NCBI GenBank assembly: GCA_037893245.1
Contig: JBAIAA010000352.1
Location: forward strand, 372,001-436,000
DNA: 64,000 bases
Origin: Crossaster papposus
Taxonomy: Eukaryota > Echinodermata > Asteroidea > Velatida > Solasteridae
Reading direction: 5' to 3'
Shown one piece after another: positions 44,607 through 55,528 of the stretch. The position numbers and the translations under genes are program-made. The notes beneath the pieces are model-generated. The model had not been told where the DNA came from, did not search any database, and saw only the letters and a list, made by a program, of their open reading frames with translations. Every line of letters begins with the position of its first letter. The stretch's first letter is position 1.

Positions 44607-44707
44607 CATTTTCCAAACCCCAGATTCGTCTCCATTTTGGCTTCGTTCGTGCAGTTTGGCAATGGTGATGGAGACAAAGCAGAGCCTCATCTGGGGTTTG
44701 AAAAACG
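44607..44707. mobile_element. MITE family J, copy 2
   Basis: CATTTTCCAAACCCCAGAT mirrors ATCTGGGGTTTGAAAAACG. The interior GTCTCCATTTTGGCTTCGTT and CAGTTTGGCAATGGTGATGG match the SLC25A1 promoter copy at 21089-21185. Confidence 0.7.
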
Positions 44708-45093
44708 GCCTATATATAATCTCATAATTCTTCATCGATGCCACTTCGGAACATAAATGTTCACAGACTAAAAAACATTAACTTGTGCATGTGCAGCTGT
44801 CCCACTGCGCGGTAATTATTAATAGTATTGATCGTCACTTTTCCTACTATTGATCGCTAACCGTGCCCTTTGCTGATAGAGTGCATGATGATTGTATACA
44901 TGTAGATCTCTGTGTGGGTCTACCACACAGCAGACTATTACAGGTTTATTCATAGACATACCGGATGGTGCATGTCTCTACATGCAAAGTATTTACATGG
45001 GACAAGCTCATCAAATAAAGATGTTCTGTCAATTTTTTTCCCACCTGTACAGCTTCTGTACTTGCAATTATGTGAAGATTTTTTTCCATTTAC

Positions 45094-45291
45094 TTAAAGG
45101 TACATGTAGTATACACCATTTGCAGATATCGAAAATATTTACTACCGAATTTTTAAGAAATATTTTACTCATTTGAAAGTAAATAATGATTCTAGGCATC
45201 CAGCAAAATGATTGCGCTAGATATCCTGTAATTATTCTGAAAAATAGAATTTTATAAAGACAAATTTACCAATTGTGTATCCTACCTTTAA
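45094..45291. mobile_element. MITE family B, internally deleted copy
   Basis: Both TTAA-bounded termini are present (TTAAAGGTACATGTAGTATA; GTGTATCCTACCTTTAA), but about 180 bp of the middle is missing. Confidence 0.75.
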
Positions 45292-45655
45292 TTAGAGAAA
45301 AGCAATATCACTTAAAAATGTGAGGCCTATTTAAAATAGTTTTGACTTGAACAATAACTTTTGTTTGAAAATTTTTTTTTGCACTGGAGAGGCATTCTGG
45401 TCCACACAAATTCTAAAGTACTGCACTTGAAAATTAGGGTAGATTCCTTTATCGCATTAACTTATAGAAACTTTAAAGTAATACACATTTTTCCTTTGCA
45501 CTTACCGATGCCTGTACGTGTAAACATATATTTGCAATTAACCAATATGAACTCCTACGGATTATACGCATGACTGCACAGCAGCCATTATCCAGCAGCT
45601 GTACTGCACAATACACCGGAGTGTGCAGCTGTCACACAGGCCGTGTTCTACCGAA

Positions 45656-46774
45656 TCACCGTTTTGTAGACTTGCACCGCACCGAAGATTTCATTCTCTT
45701 GCTTGGCTTCTTGCTCAACACTGGAACGATTTCGGGATTCATGGACATCACGTCCTGTTCGCTGATGAGTGACCTGCGAAAGCCCGGGTCATCCTCCTGG
45801 CTTAGTTTCTCGGAAGGGGTCACACCCCAGCTCTCGATGCTGGGCTGATTCCGCAAGTAGCCCAGCTCACAGATGGACTTGTACTGGTCCGGGATCTCCA
45901 TCAAGACGTGGAGGGCAAATGCTGCCTCGGCGTACTTGGCCTTGCTGCAGACCTGGTGGAAGTTCACAAACTGGAAGTTGTCAAATTTTCGACTGGGAAG
46001 GTCATCGTCATAGTGTTCCATTGCATCCCAGGGACCGTCCCCGACACCGATGACCACGATGCTGATTGGATAATTGGAGGCTTCTATAATGGCACTGGCA
46101 TTACTGTCGTTGTCCTTCAACTGGCCGTCGGTCAGGATCAAGAGAAGGTGATACGCGGGTTTCACTTTCACCACCTCAATGGCCTTCCTGATGATGGGCT
46201 CCAAGCTGGTTGGGCCACTTCTCTGGATGTCTGGGCACAGTCGGTTGTAGCACTGTAAAACCTCCAAGAAACCGTAGCACGGTTCATCGTCTGGCTTCAA
46301 CGAAAACACAGACTTGTCCGTGGTGTCGACATCGCCGAAGCCGTAGACCGGGATGAGGTGATCGGAGTCGAAGCGCTCCAGGGTAGCACCCACGATCGTC
46401 AAGACCCTCTGGTAAGGGTTGAATGTTCTCCCATTTGCGATGTCGTGGAGGCATTTGGACGCAAAGGCCTGCCTTCCTTGCCACTCGTTGCTGGCGCTGA
46501 AGTCAATCCCGATGATGATCTCGCTGCGTTCCAGGCCCGCCATCTTGATGGCTTCCACGACCTGATCAAAGGTGTTGAAGCGGTCGACGAACGACATGAA
46601 CGTCGGGCACTGGTTAAACGTCAGGCCCAACTTTTCAAAGATGCTGGTCTCTTTGAATTTGTTCTCCCGCCTCCGGCTGCCTTTAGCTTGCCGCTGCTGG
46701 CTGGCCGAGGGCTGGTAAATCTGATGGAGGACCAGATAGGCCAAGATGGCGACGACGAATAGCACCAGTGCCAT
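45656..46774 (-). CDS. Membrane-anchored copine-type vWA domain protein, intronless
   Basis: A single open frame of 372 aa. Residues 2-19 (ALVLFVVAILAYLVLHQI) form one hydrophobic segment followed by basic KGSRRR, suggesting a type III or signal-anchored membrane protein with the rest cytosolic. Residues about 60-300 match the copine/RGLG-type vWA domain: GIDFSASNEW with the MIDAS DxSxS at 91-95, SGPTS with Thr189, LTDG with Asp216, VIGVGDGPWD and KFDNFQFVNF. All metal-site residues are retained. Unlike copines it has no C2 domains, and unlike plant RGLG ligases no C-terminal RING: the tail is basic (KKPSKRMKSSVR). Family knowledge: this domain binds divalent metal and protein partners; the cellular role of this architecture is unknown to me. 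A splice acceptor-like TTTCAG at about 46861-46866 (minus) suggests a 5' UTR intron. Confidence 0.85.
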   Translation of the reverse strand: MALVLFVVAILAYLVLHQIYQPSASQQRQAKGSRRRENKFKETSIFEKLGLTFNQCPTFMSFVDRFNTFDQVVEAIKMAGLERSEIIIGIDFSASNEWQGRQAFASKCLHDIANGRTFNPYQRVLTIVGATLERFDSDHLIPVYGFGDVDTTDKSVFSLKPDDEPCYGFLEVLQCYNRLCPDIQRSGPTSLEPIIRKAIEVVKVKPAYHLLLILTDGQLKDNDSNASAIIEASNYPISIVVIGVGDGPWDAMEHYDDDLPSRKFDNFQFVNFHQVCSKAKYAEAAFALHVLMEIPDQYKSICELGYLRNQPSIESWGVTPSEKLSQEDDPGFRRSLISEQDVMSMNPEIVPVLSKKPSKRMKSSVRCKSTKR

Positions 46775-48063
46775 GACAACGTAATGATGCTGGCATTAAG
46801 ACAAGACAGGAACAGGAACAACATGAGAATATTGTTCTGAATCTAGAAGACCCAGTTCACCTGAAATTTGGAAGAAAAAAAAATACTTTGAATAAATACA
46901 CGGAAGCCTAGCTCTGCTGAGATGTTTTGAGACGTGAAACTAAGTCCTAGCAATTAGCTACTGGTACATGTAACATCTTCCTTTAACTCCATGACGCCAG
47001 TAGCAGCTATGGTTGCGGCCTGCTAATTCATTCGGAATGCTGTTGTCAGCTGTCCTATTCTGATAACACATCTTGTGTCACAGCTGCATGCTCGGGTCCA
47101 TTGTGCAGTGCAGTCATGCATATAATCCGGTGAGTAAGGGATTAATACTGTGTCAAGGGGTTAAACCCTCAACGACTTGAAGATCAAGTACCGGTATACT
47201 CTGTACATGTACACAAGTTTTTTATGTTGTGTTTTCAAACTGATGTAACCAGTAAAAACGTTAAAACAATCATAAAAAAATTAGTTTCAAATAAAAATGT
47301 AGTTATTTTTAGAAACATTGATAACCCTCCCCCCTTCCAAAAAAACCAACAAAAACAAAAAAACAAAAAAACAACAGCAACAAAACAACAAACAACAACA
47401 AACTAAAAACTAAAACAAAACACACAATTTCCTAACATGACAGTAACAAACAGCCCGCTGCTTTAATTTCACACCTCAATTACTAGATTACAAAACAGTG
47501 GCGACTATGGTGACTATACTCTCTCCAATTGTCTCAATCAATTGCAGGAATTGATTGCGTAGTGTCCTTTCCTGATTTCCGCAGCCTTCCAGGGGGGGCA
47601 TTGACAGCTGTACGTGTAAATTCCTCTCGTTCACAATTAAGCACAGAAGGTTGATCCGGTTGCTTCCATCGACACGTACTGGCACGTGATGTGCATGTAC
47701 ATGTACCGGTACATGTAGGTGAAAATAAAGCAGTAAATTCAACTGATGAACGATAAAACCTGACAAAGTACAGTACACTGTCACACCATGGAGGAATAAG
47801 AGCAGTCACACCGCCACACCGCCTGTCAAATTGAATCTTGCCCCACGCGTAGCTGTTGGTGTTTATTTGTAATGTTACTTGCCACCCTGAAAGCATTCCG
47901 GCGTAAATATACCGGTACTCCAAATTCCCAGGTGTCTTTAGCAGCAATGGAGTAAAAAAGTGTTGTTAAGACACAAAAGCAAATACCTTAAATCAAATTT
48001 ATCTTATCGCCGAATAACCTCATGGCATTTTGTGCGAGCAGGTAGATGCAATATATATGACAG
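46775..48063. other. Upstream region of the copine-like gene, no further gene
   Basis: Probably contains the 5' UTR exon(s) and promoter of the minus-strand gene. A minus-strand frame of 137 codons (47534-47947) has no domain and crosses an ACATGTACCGGTACATGT palindrome; not called. An A/C-rich stretch occupies 47330-47420. Confidence 0.4.
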
Positions 48064-48212
48064 CAACATGAAAGGGGATTAGGAGGGTGGGTTGGGGTTA
48101 GAGGGGGGGGAGTCAGGGGGGGGGGGGATTCAGGGGGGGGGGAGTCAGGGGGGGGGGGGGGGAGTCAGGGGGGGGGGGGGGAGTCAGGGGGGGGGGGGGG
48201 GGGGGAGGGGGA
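48064..48212 (+). repeat. G-rich tandem tract (AGTCAGGGGGG)n
   Basis: Runs of 8-19 G separated by AGTCA or ATTCA. Unit length varies with the G run. Strong G-quadruplex potential and likely length error in assembly. Confidence 0.85.
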
Positions 48213-48354
48213 GACATTTTGATACTTCAAGCAGCATCATTTCCCTAGCAGTTAAGCAACATCATTTCCCTTGCAGATATCTCCGCTACATGTAGGTATC
48301 TATTTTATCCGATTGCTCAAAATTAATTACTTTTAAAATTAATTTTAAAGCATT

Positions 48355-48595
48355 TTACCCAGTTCACGCCAGATGACGAATATAAACGCAAAGTTTTCCC
48401 CAGATTCAAAATGGATGACGCATAAACACGCCACGAGCAAGGCCGAAAATGTCTGTCAGCAGCGAGCAAGGCCGGAAATGCGTGGGTGTGCTTCCCGGTA
48501 CTGGCGGCCTGAATCGCTTCGGATCGAGTTTCGTTAAAAATAATCCCGCGCGTCGGTTCTGTGATGTTAAAATAATCACGGCGCGAACTGGTTAA
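48355..48595. mobile_element. MITE family C copy
   Basis: The left end is mutated to TTTACCCAGTTCACGCC; the right end CGGCGCGAACTGGTTAA is intact. Confidence 0.75.
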
Positions 48596-48620
48596 TTAAT
48601 GGGGACCATGGTTATTTGTG

Positions 48621-48646
48621 GGGGGGGGGGGGGGGGGGGGGGGGGG
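48621..48646 (+). repeat. Poly-G tract
   Basis: Uninterrupted G run 25 bp beyond a family C element. Confidence 0.85.
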
Positions 48647-48764
48647 TGGTAGATTAATATTGGAAGAAAATTGTTTCCACTGGGTTTGATATCTACCCTA
48701 TTATAATGTGTATGGTACTTCCAGAAAGCATGCACATACGATATGCAAATTGTATAGGCAATAA

Positions 48765-48983
48765 TTACCCAGTTCGCACCGGGATTATTTTGACATTGAC
48801 CGGGCCAATATGCGCAAGATTGTTTTACACAAACCTCAAATCCGAGATTGGTTCAGGCCCGCATATGTGGGTAGCACACCCTGATATTTCCGGCCTCGCT
48901 CGCTGCATATTCTTCATCCGTTCCAAAAAAACGCCAAAAACCTTTGCGTGTATTATACACGTCATCCGACGTGAAGTGGTTAA
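48765..48983. mobile_element. MITE family C copy, opposite orientation
   Basis: TTACCCAGTTCGCACCGGGA at the left and GACGTGAAGTGGTTAA at the right, interior reversed relative to the copy at 48355. Confidence 0.7.
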
Positions 48984-49056
48984 TGATAACATGCAAATTC
49001 AATTTTCCCAATATTCTCAGAACTCGCAAGTATCCTATAACATCAACATGTTCTTG

Positions 49057-49343
49057 TGGAGTGTCGTGGCCGGGCGGTTAAGAACCCGGTTTTCTGTTCC
49101 GCAGAGCGTGAGTTCGAGTCCCGGTGTCGACACGTGTATCCTTAAGCAAGGCAATTAAACCACTATTGCTTCGTCCTTCGTGTGTAATGCACGTAAAAGA
49201 ACCCAGAAAAACTTATCGCTAAGAGAAGGGGTTTGCCCCGGTGTTTCTGGAGGATCAAGACAGCTACCTTCTCGTGGTGATCCGGCTTAGAGAAAAACGA
49301 CCTCTCGAACTAAAGCTGTCATTCCGGACTTCGGTCCATACGA
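49057..49343 (+). mobile_element. tRNA-derived SINE with 13-bp target duplication
   Basis: CAACATGTTCTTG is repeated exactly at 49044-49056 and 49344-49356. The 287-bp insert begins TGGAGTGTCGTGGCCGGGCG, with box A-like GTGGCCGGGCGGTTAAG and box B-like GAGTTCGAGTCCC. The body contains AAGCAAGGCAATTAAACC, GCACGTAAAAGAACCC and GGGGTTTGCCCCGGTGTTTC. The head resembles a class II (Leu/Ser) tRNA. It has no poly-A tail; it ends CTTCGGTCCATACGA. The intact duplication indicates a fairly recent insertion. Confidence 0.88.
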
Positions 49344-49691
49344 CAACATGTTCTTGCAAACAGGTCACCTAAGTTCCTCAGGCAAACGATTGCACGTACA
49401 TTGTAGAACGTGTCATGAATTTTTTTTCTTCTTTAAAATGTCAAACCACTACTACAGTACTAGGTCACATGCACGTGTGCACATACCAGCTCTGCCAAAG
49501 GGCAGTGGTGCTATTTTGGCAGATGAAGGTGTTGTGCAGAACTGTAAATAATTTGTCAAATTTGCCGGCGAGTCGTTGTACATTAACCTGAATAGGATTT
49601 TTTTGTTAGCATTTCCTAATTGCTATGACCAAGGGGAAGGGATGTTGCAGGTGGCCCACCCAGTTAATGATTAAAGTGGCTAATATTTATG

Positions 49692-50093
49692 TTAAAGGTA
49701 GGATACACCATTTTGCTTGAATTATCATGACTGGGTAGATTTTGGGGGTTGTATTTTATAGTAAATACCGTTTAACTGCATGAGCTGTCCGACGTTTTAC
49801 AGTCATTGATGCCTAGAAAAGCACGAAAAACAGCGTTTGTTTTCAACCGGCGTCGGGCAGTTAGTCTTATGTTAATTTGTTTTTTTCGCGATCGCCGTCC
49901 GGCAGTTATTCGGACGGTAATCGCAAATTTTCTTTTAAAAAATATATATTTTTCCGAATAATTACAGGATATCTAGCGCAATCATTTTGCTGGATGCCTA
50001 GCATCATTGTTTACTTTCAAATGAATAAGATATTTTTTTATAATTCGGTAGTAAATATTTTCGATATCTGCAAATGGTGTATCCTACCTTTAA
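49692..50093. mobile_element. MITE family B, full copy
   Basis: TTAAAGGTAGGATACACCATT and GTGTATCCTACCTTTAA ends with TTAA edges. The central palindrome is expanded (CGATCGCCGTCCGGCAG, then GGACGGTAATCGC). Confidence 0.8.
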
Positions 50094-50585
50094 TGATTAA
50101 AGTGGTTAAAATTTATGTTAAGCCCCAGGTTCAATGCACAATTTTTAATTTTCTTGTGGGCAATTCTGTAAAATTCCATATACATCAGACCATGATGTAC
50201 AAAGTTGTACATGTACAAAGTCGTTAACCGTGGTCGTTAATCTTAATTTGGTCTACTCATTTGTTTTCTACTCATTAGATGTCGCATATAGTAGTGATAT
50301 TATCACATTCACTTTTCCAATATTTTAGCACAGTCTGACTCATCTGAATTTATGAAATTGCTATCAGGTACCAAAGTGAACAAACTGTTACCAAAAGATT
50401 CATAATTTTTGGTGTTTTTTTTTTGGGGGGGGGTTATCTTTTTTTAACATATCTAATTTTACGTAAAAGACATTTATTACTTGTTCTAGATGTAAGGCAA
50501 ATGATTTGTTCATTTTTTTGAAAAACAAATTTTATTCCATACTTTTTTTCAGTATAAAAAGTAAATGTCTTACGTTGGACAAAAA

Positions 50586-50757
50586 CTGTGTGGGAAAAAC
50601 ACTAACATAATTAATTAATTAAAACCTAACCCTCCTAAAATAGTAATTTTATTGGGCAACTGTCATCGGAGACTTTTGGTTTCTTCTCCAGTATTAAAAT
50701 GCATTTCTACAAACTGAGAATGAAAATAATGTGCATTTGGAGTTTTTCCCACACAGC
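50586..50757. mobile_element. Foldback element, CTGTGTGGGAAAAAC ends
   Basis: CTGTGTGGGAAAAAC at the left mirrors GTTTTTCCCACACAG at the right, with AT-rich interior. A neighbouring pair ACGTAAAAGACATTTA / AAATGTCTTACGT (50459-50577) forms another foldback. Confidence 0.5.
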
Positions 50758-51267
50758 ATTAAAACAAAATTAAAAAATTAGTTATTAATTATATTCTCTT
50801 CCCAAATACAGTACATGTACTGCTCGGAAAATCATGCAATGAGACACAAAGCATGCTTGCAGGAGGAAATTGCTGCCAAGGTCCTTGGAATTGAAGGACA
50901 TAGTCCATTAAGTCCAGCTATCCATAATTTAACAGCGGTTTTTATATAAGAGGTTGGTTCATAGGCTGCCATTATTAATGGTCCTTGCTGTTTGCTTAAA
51001 TTATGGCTCACGGAAAATTGCCTGAAATTTCAGCATGCTCAGCTAGTTACATGTATAATTTGCAGATTGTGGTCGCAATCCAAATTGTGACTAAGCAAAT
51101 TTGAACCGACATCAAAATCTTAGAATTATTGTTTTTTTGGAATATGCAGCATTCACCGAGCTAAAAACTTCATCAGGTTGTTTGTCAAGCACCTTTCTTT
51201 ATATTTTGAGCACTTTTGCTGCTTAAAACGATAAAAATGCACAACTGACAAACGGTATTTTCTACTT

Positions 51268-51583
51268 TTAAAGGTAGGATACACCATTTGCAGATTAAAA
51301 GAAAAGATTACTACCGAGTTATTAAGAAATATCTTACTTATTTAAAAGTAAATAATAATTCTAAGCATCCAGCAAGATATCAAGTAATTATCTCGAAAAA
51401 TCAAAATTGAAAGAAAAAAAATCACGATCGCCAGACGGCGATTGCAAAAAAAAACAAGAACAGCATAAGAACCACTGCACGACGCCATTTTTTTGGCTTT
51501 TCTCGGCATTTATGGTTGTAAAACTTCGGACATGTCAGTTAAACGATAATTCAACCAATTACCAATGGTGATCCTACCTTTAA
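51268..51583. mobile_element. MITE family B copy abutting the next one
   Basis: TTAA-bounded; its right TTAA (51580-51583) is also the left TTAA of the copy at 51580-52291, so the two share one target site. Confidence 0.75.
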
Positions 51584-52291
51584 AGGTAATACACCATTGG
51601 TAATTGCTTGAATTATCATGAATGGGTAGATTTGGGAGGTTGTATTTTATAGTAAGGCATAAACAAAAAAAATGTTATGTTGGCGTAACGGGCCCAAAAA
51701 AATAGGGTAGGTAGGTCGAGATTTTTTTTTCTCCCAGCAATGAAAATGATATGTTTTCTAATTGTTTCAGCCGGTAGTGATACACGATAGCGTGTCCAGG
51801 CATACACAATCCACACACACAACAATGAGAAACGGTCAGAAATGGTTTCAAACGTATTTATAACTAGATTTATATAGATTTTAATCATTAAATTTCGTCC
51901 CTTGAAAAAATAAATATCCAGGGTCGGCCGTATTTTTAGGGTCGGTCGGGTTACGCCAACATAACATTTTTTTTGTTTTATGCCTAAATATCGTTTAACT
52001 GACCTGTCCGAAGTTTTACAATCATGGATGTCAAGAAAAGCACGAAAAACAGCGTTTTCAACTGGAGTCGAGCAGTTTTTTTTTTTTTTTTTTTTTTTTT
52101 TAAATAATCCCGCACGGCGATCGCAAATTTTTCTTTATAAAATTTAATTTTTCTGAATAATTACACGATATCTAGCGCAATCATTTTGCTGGATGCCTAG
52201 AATCTTATTTACTTTAAGATGAGTAAGATATTCCTTAACAATTCGGTAGTAATTTTTTTCGATATCTGCAAATGGTGTATCCTACCTTTAA
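51580..52291. mobile_element. MITE family B copy, interrupted by a 329-bp element
   Basis: Starts TTAAAGGTAATACACCATTG and ends GTGTATCCTACCTTTAA. At the family sequence ATAGTAAATATC it is split by the insertion at 51656-51984. A poly-T run (about 24) lies at 52077-52100. Confidence 0.8.
51656..51984. mobile_element. PIF/Harbinger-like MITE with TAA target duplication
   Basis: The left end GGCATAAACAAAAAAAATGT continues TATGTTGGCGTAAC and is mirrored at the right (GTTACGCCAACATAAC...TTTATGCC), about 33 bp with one indel. TAA flanks both sides (51653-51655 and 51985-51987). The uninterrupted family B sequence has a single TAA there, which proves the boundaries. A 3-bp TWA target and GG-starting ends fit PIF/Harbinger. 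No transposase. Confidence 0.88.
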
Positions 52292-53120
52292 AGGCCAATT
52301 GAGTACCCTTCTTTAGTCTGTCAGGGTACTATACATAGATTGTATCTTCCTGCGTTTGCTCAAAGCATCAATTGTGTACACAGCCAGCAAATTTAATATT
52401 GATGCACTTACATGTACCTATGTTATAGTATATAAATTATGTCAACAAAAAGCTACGTTAGCGTCAACAAAATTTTCTGATACTGCCGTCGTACATGTAT
52501 CTTGAGAAAATCTAGCGACAACAATCTTATGTTTTTACAATTGAGATCCATTTTTTTTTAAAAGTTAATTATATGAAAAGGTCATTTCCAAACATTTGCT
52601 AAAAGAAATTGCCAATTCTATAACATTTCACATAAAGATTTTGTTAAAACATTTAACCCATACCCAATACGGTAAGTGTAATATCACAGTAACTTTTGAG
52701 GATTCTGAACTACAAGGATTGATAAATAATTATTTCATACACTGTTCCTATGGTCAACCAGAATTGATGTTATTTTATAACAAATTATATGGAAATTTAA
52801 TATTAAAAAAAAAGAAATTCAGCTTGACAACTTGTTTTTTTTCTCTGTCAATGTTTCTCTGTATTTTCTAAATGTAATGCAATTGATTTTTTTTTAAACT
52901 TCTGTTTACCTGAATTAATTACCTCCACCAGAGAAGTTTTTTGCTGGCATTTGTTTGTTTTTGTTTGTTTGTTACAAAAAAACTGGACACTTGGTGAGTA
53001 GATATTTTAAGGGTCAAGGATGATTCCATAGAATTTTCAGATTGATCTCGATTGATCTTAAATGATTTTTTTGTTTGTTTTACGTTGGGGATAGGGCATT
53101 TTGCGGTTGGGCGACATTTG

Positions 53121-53487
53121 ACAATTGTGATTCGATCTGTGAAAACCCGTCGGATGTCGTAAAGTTGCAAGTCCCATAAAAGCAAAAAAAATAAAAAATT
53201 CTAAAAAAAACACCATTTTTTAAATTTGTATTACCGGTATATATATATTTTTTTAAATTGATTTTTCATTGCTATTCTGGTACCCTATCGTTAAACGCTG
53301 TTTTCCCAGAACTTCGCATCGCCAATAATCGACGTTAATTTTAACGTAACTTTTGATGTAGAGGTCCTAGAGACCTGATTGAAAAAGCATTAGAAAGAGG
53401 ATGATCTCAGCTTTAAGATGATGTAAAGAACTCATTTTTGTATTTTGCCATCGAGTGACGGGTTTTCACAGATCGCATCACAATTGT
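53121..53487. mobile_element. MITE with TGTGATTCGATC ends, copy 2
   Basis: ACAATTGTGATTCGATCTGT followed by GAAAACCCGTC, mirrored at the right (GACGGGTTTTCACAGATCGC, ATCACAATTGT): about 31 bp with one mismatch. The core end matches 40338-40702. Confidence 0.75.
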
Positions 53488-53856
53488 TAACATTGGAAGC
53501 GTTTTATACTGCCTAAACCTAACCCTATCCGAGTACCTTTTCACTAGTAATTATTACAAAAAGACTTGTTTGTGTACACATACATGCAGGATGCCCAAAC
53601 CATGAACCATTATGTAAATAAAATATCCTTCTCCCCGCTTCTCCCCTCTGTATTCTATCAAAACAACGTCACATTGAGAGTTTTAATGTAAAATGCCCTG
53701 GGCATCTATATTAGAAGCCAATAAAATATTCCCAAAGTGTTCTGAAAGCCACCGTGCGCTTTACCAAAACACAAGGGAAAAACATAACCATCCATCAACA
53801 GCACTTGGTATTATACACTACACACATCGTAAACATTTGCACACAAATCCCCCCTT

Positions 53857-54096
53857 TTCACCAGTTCGCGCCGCCGCCGGGATTATTTTTAACATCACCG
53901 AGACGAGGTGCTGGATTATTTTTAACGAAACACGATCTGAGTCGGGTTCAGGCCGAAGGTTTCCGGCAAGCACACCCATGCATTTCCGGCCTTGCTCGCT
54001 GCTGACAGACATGTCCGGCCTTGCTCGTGACGTGTTTATGCGTCATCCATTTTGAATCTGGGGAAAACTTTGCGTATGTATACGTCCTCTGGTTAA
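53857..54096. mobile_element. MITE family C copy
   Basis: Left edge mutated (TTCACCAGTTCGCGCCG); right edge CTCTGGTTAA. The interior reads AAGCACACCCATGCATTTCC and TGTTTATGCGTCATCC. Confidence 0.75.
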
Positions 54097-54211
54097 AAGA
54101 TTATATTTCTCCGTGTCTTTTTCGCACCTGCCAGACTTTTGCGACATTTCAAAGATCTACGTATAAAGTCAACTATAAAGTTTAACATAAAAGGAACACA
54201 TACATGTAACT

Positions 54212-54595
54212 TTAAAGGTACGGTAGTATACACCATTGGTAATTGCTTGAATTATCATGAATGGGTAGATTTGGGGGGTTGTATTTCATAGTAAATATCG
54301 TTTAACTGACTTTTCCGAAGTTTTACAATCATGGATGCCGAGAAAAGCACGAAAAACAGCGTTTGTTTTCAACCGGGGTCGAGCCGTTATTATTATGTTA
54401 TCTTTGTTTTTTCGCAATCGCCGTCCGGCGATCGCAAATTTTTCTTTATAAAATTCATTTTTTTTGAATAATTACAGGATATCTAGCGCAATACTTTTGC
54501 TGAATGCCTGGAATCATTATTTACTTTCAATTGAGTAAGATATTTCTTAATAATTCGGTAGTAAATATTTTCAATATGGTGTATCCTACCTTTAA
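54212..54595. mobile_element. MITE family B, full copy
   Basis: TTAAAGGTACGGTAGTATACACC at the left, GGTGTATCCTACCTTTAA at the right. The central CGCAATCGCCGTCCGGCGATCG palindrome is intact. Confidence 0.82.
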
Positions 54596-55244
54596 AGTTA
54601 AGGCGTCTGTGCTTTTTCAAAATTTCAAATTTCTTTTCTGAACGAATTTTGAAGGAACATAAATAATGAATATAAACATTTTTTTAAGGTTTCAATTTCA
54701 ATTCAAAATTTGCCGAGTTTGATTTGCGACCGCAATCATTCGGCAGCTAGGTGAGCATCACGCACTGTACCGACTGATGACAGCACCGACGCACACGCGA
54801 GTGCGTTGTTTAAACGCTTGCTCGTATACACGCAGCCCTATGGGGAAGGTAACACAATAGGGCAATAGGATAAATTTACCCCAGAGCGAAAATCCTTTGA
54901 ATTCTATTTACCCCAGAGTGGAAACGCCATAGCGTTAAATATCACAATAGGACAAAGGAAAACAAAAGAGGGTAACAAAGGTCTTCCCCACAAGTCTCCA
55001 TATGCGCGGTTACATGTTCTTGTATCGTATTACGATCGAGGATCGAAACACAAAAGAGAACAAAGGGAACAAAGGATCCTCGAAGGACGGTTTGCTTGTC
55101 CGAATTCGGTCCTCGATCGTTGGGGCAAGGGCTAAGTAATGGGGTTAGGGTATAGTAAAAGAACAAAGGAAAACACAATATCGATCCTCGGTCGTTATGT
55201 GGTTCACGACTGTGTGCGCTTGCGAGTGTCTCTGAGATGCATCT

Positions 55245-55528
55245 TTAAAGGTAGAATACACCATTTGCAGATATCAAACAAATTTACTACCAAATTATTA
55301 GGAAATAAATTTCATTTTTGAAAGTAAATAATGATTGTAGGCATCTATCAAAATGATTGCGCTAGATTTCCTATAATTGTTCCGAACAATTTAATTTTAT
55401 ATAAAAAAAAATCCATGATTGACATCCATGATTGTAAAACTTTGAACAGGTCAGTTAAACGATAATTACCACAAAATACAGCCCCCAAATCCACCCATAA
55501 TTTAAGCAATGGTATATCCTACCTTTAA
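55245..55528. mobile_element. MITE family B, internally deleted copy
   Basis: TTAAAGGTAGAATACACC and TATATCCTACCTTTAA ends with TTAA edges; the palindromic centre is deleted. Confidence 0.78.

Larger units (their letters stand above)
35225..45655. other. Intergenic region between SLC25A1 and the copine-like gene
   Basis: Apart from the repeats listed separately and the weak exon at 37948-38202, no gene is supportable. AATAAA-type motifs near 35882 and 38655 could serve the SLC25A1 3' UTR. Positions 40050-40262 are an imperfect tandem duplication of about 105 bp (AATGTGAACTTAGAGT... / GGGTTATTTTGGTTGACACA). Confidence 0.45.

Noticed and set aside
47534..47947. 137-codon minus-strand frame upstream of the copine-like gene
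   Set aside because: No recognisable domain, crosses a palindromic ACATGTACCGGTACATGT repeat, and two overlapping frames compete.
49460..49551. Short frame after the SINE (ALPKGSGAILADEG)
   Set aside because: Looks protein-like for about 20 residues but has no splice partner or conserved domain.
54740..55240. Repeated GATCCTCGATCGT words suggesting a structured element
   Set aside because: Only a few imperfect occurrences; no ends or duplication could be defined.
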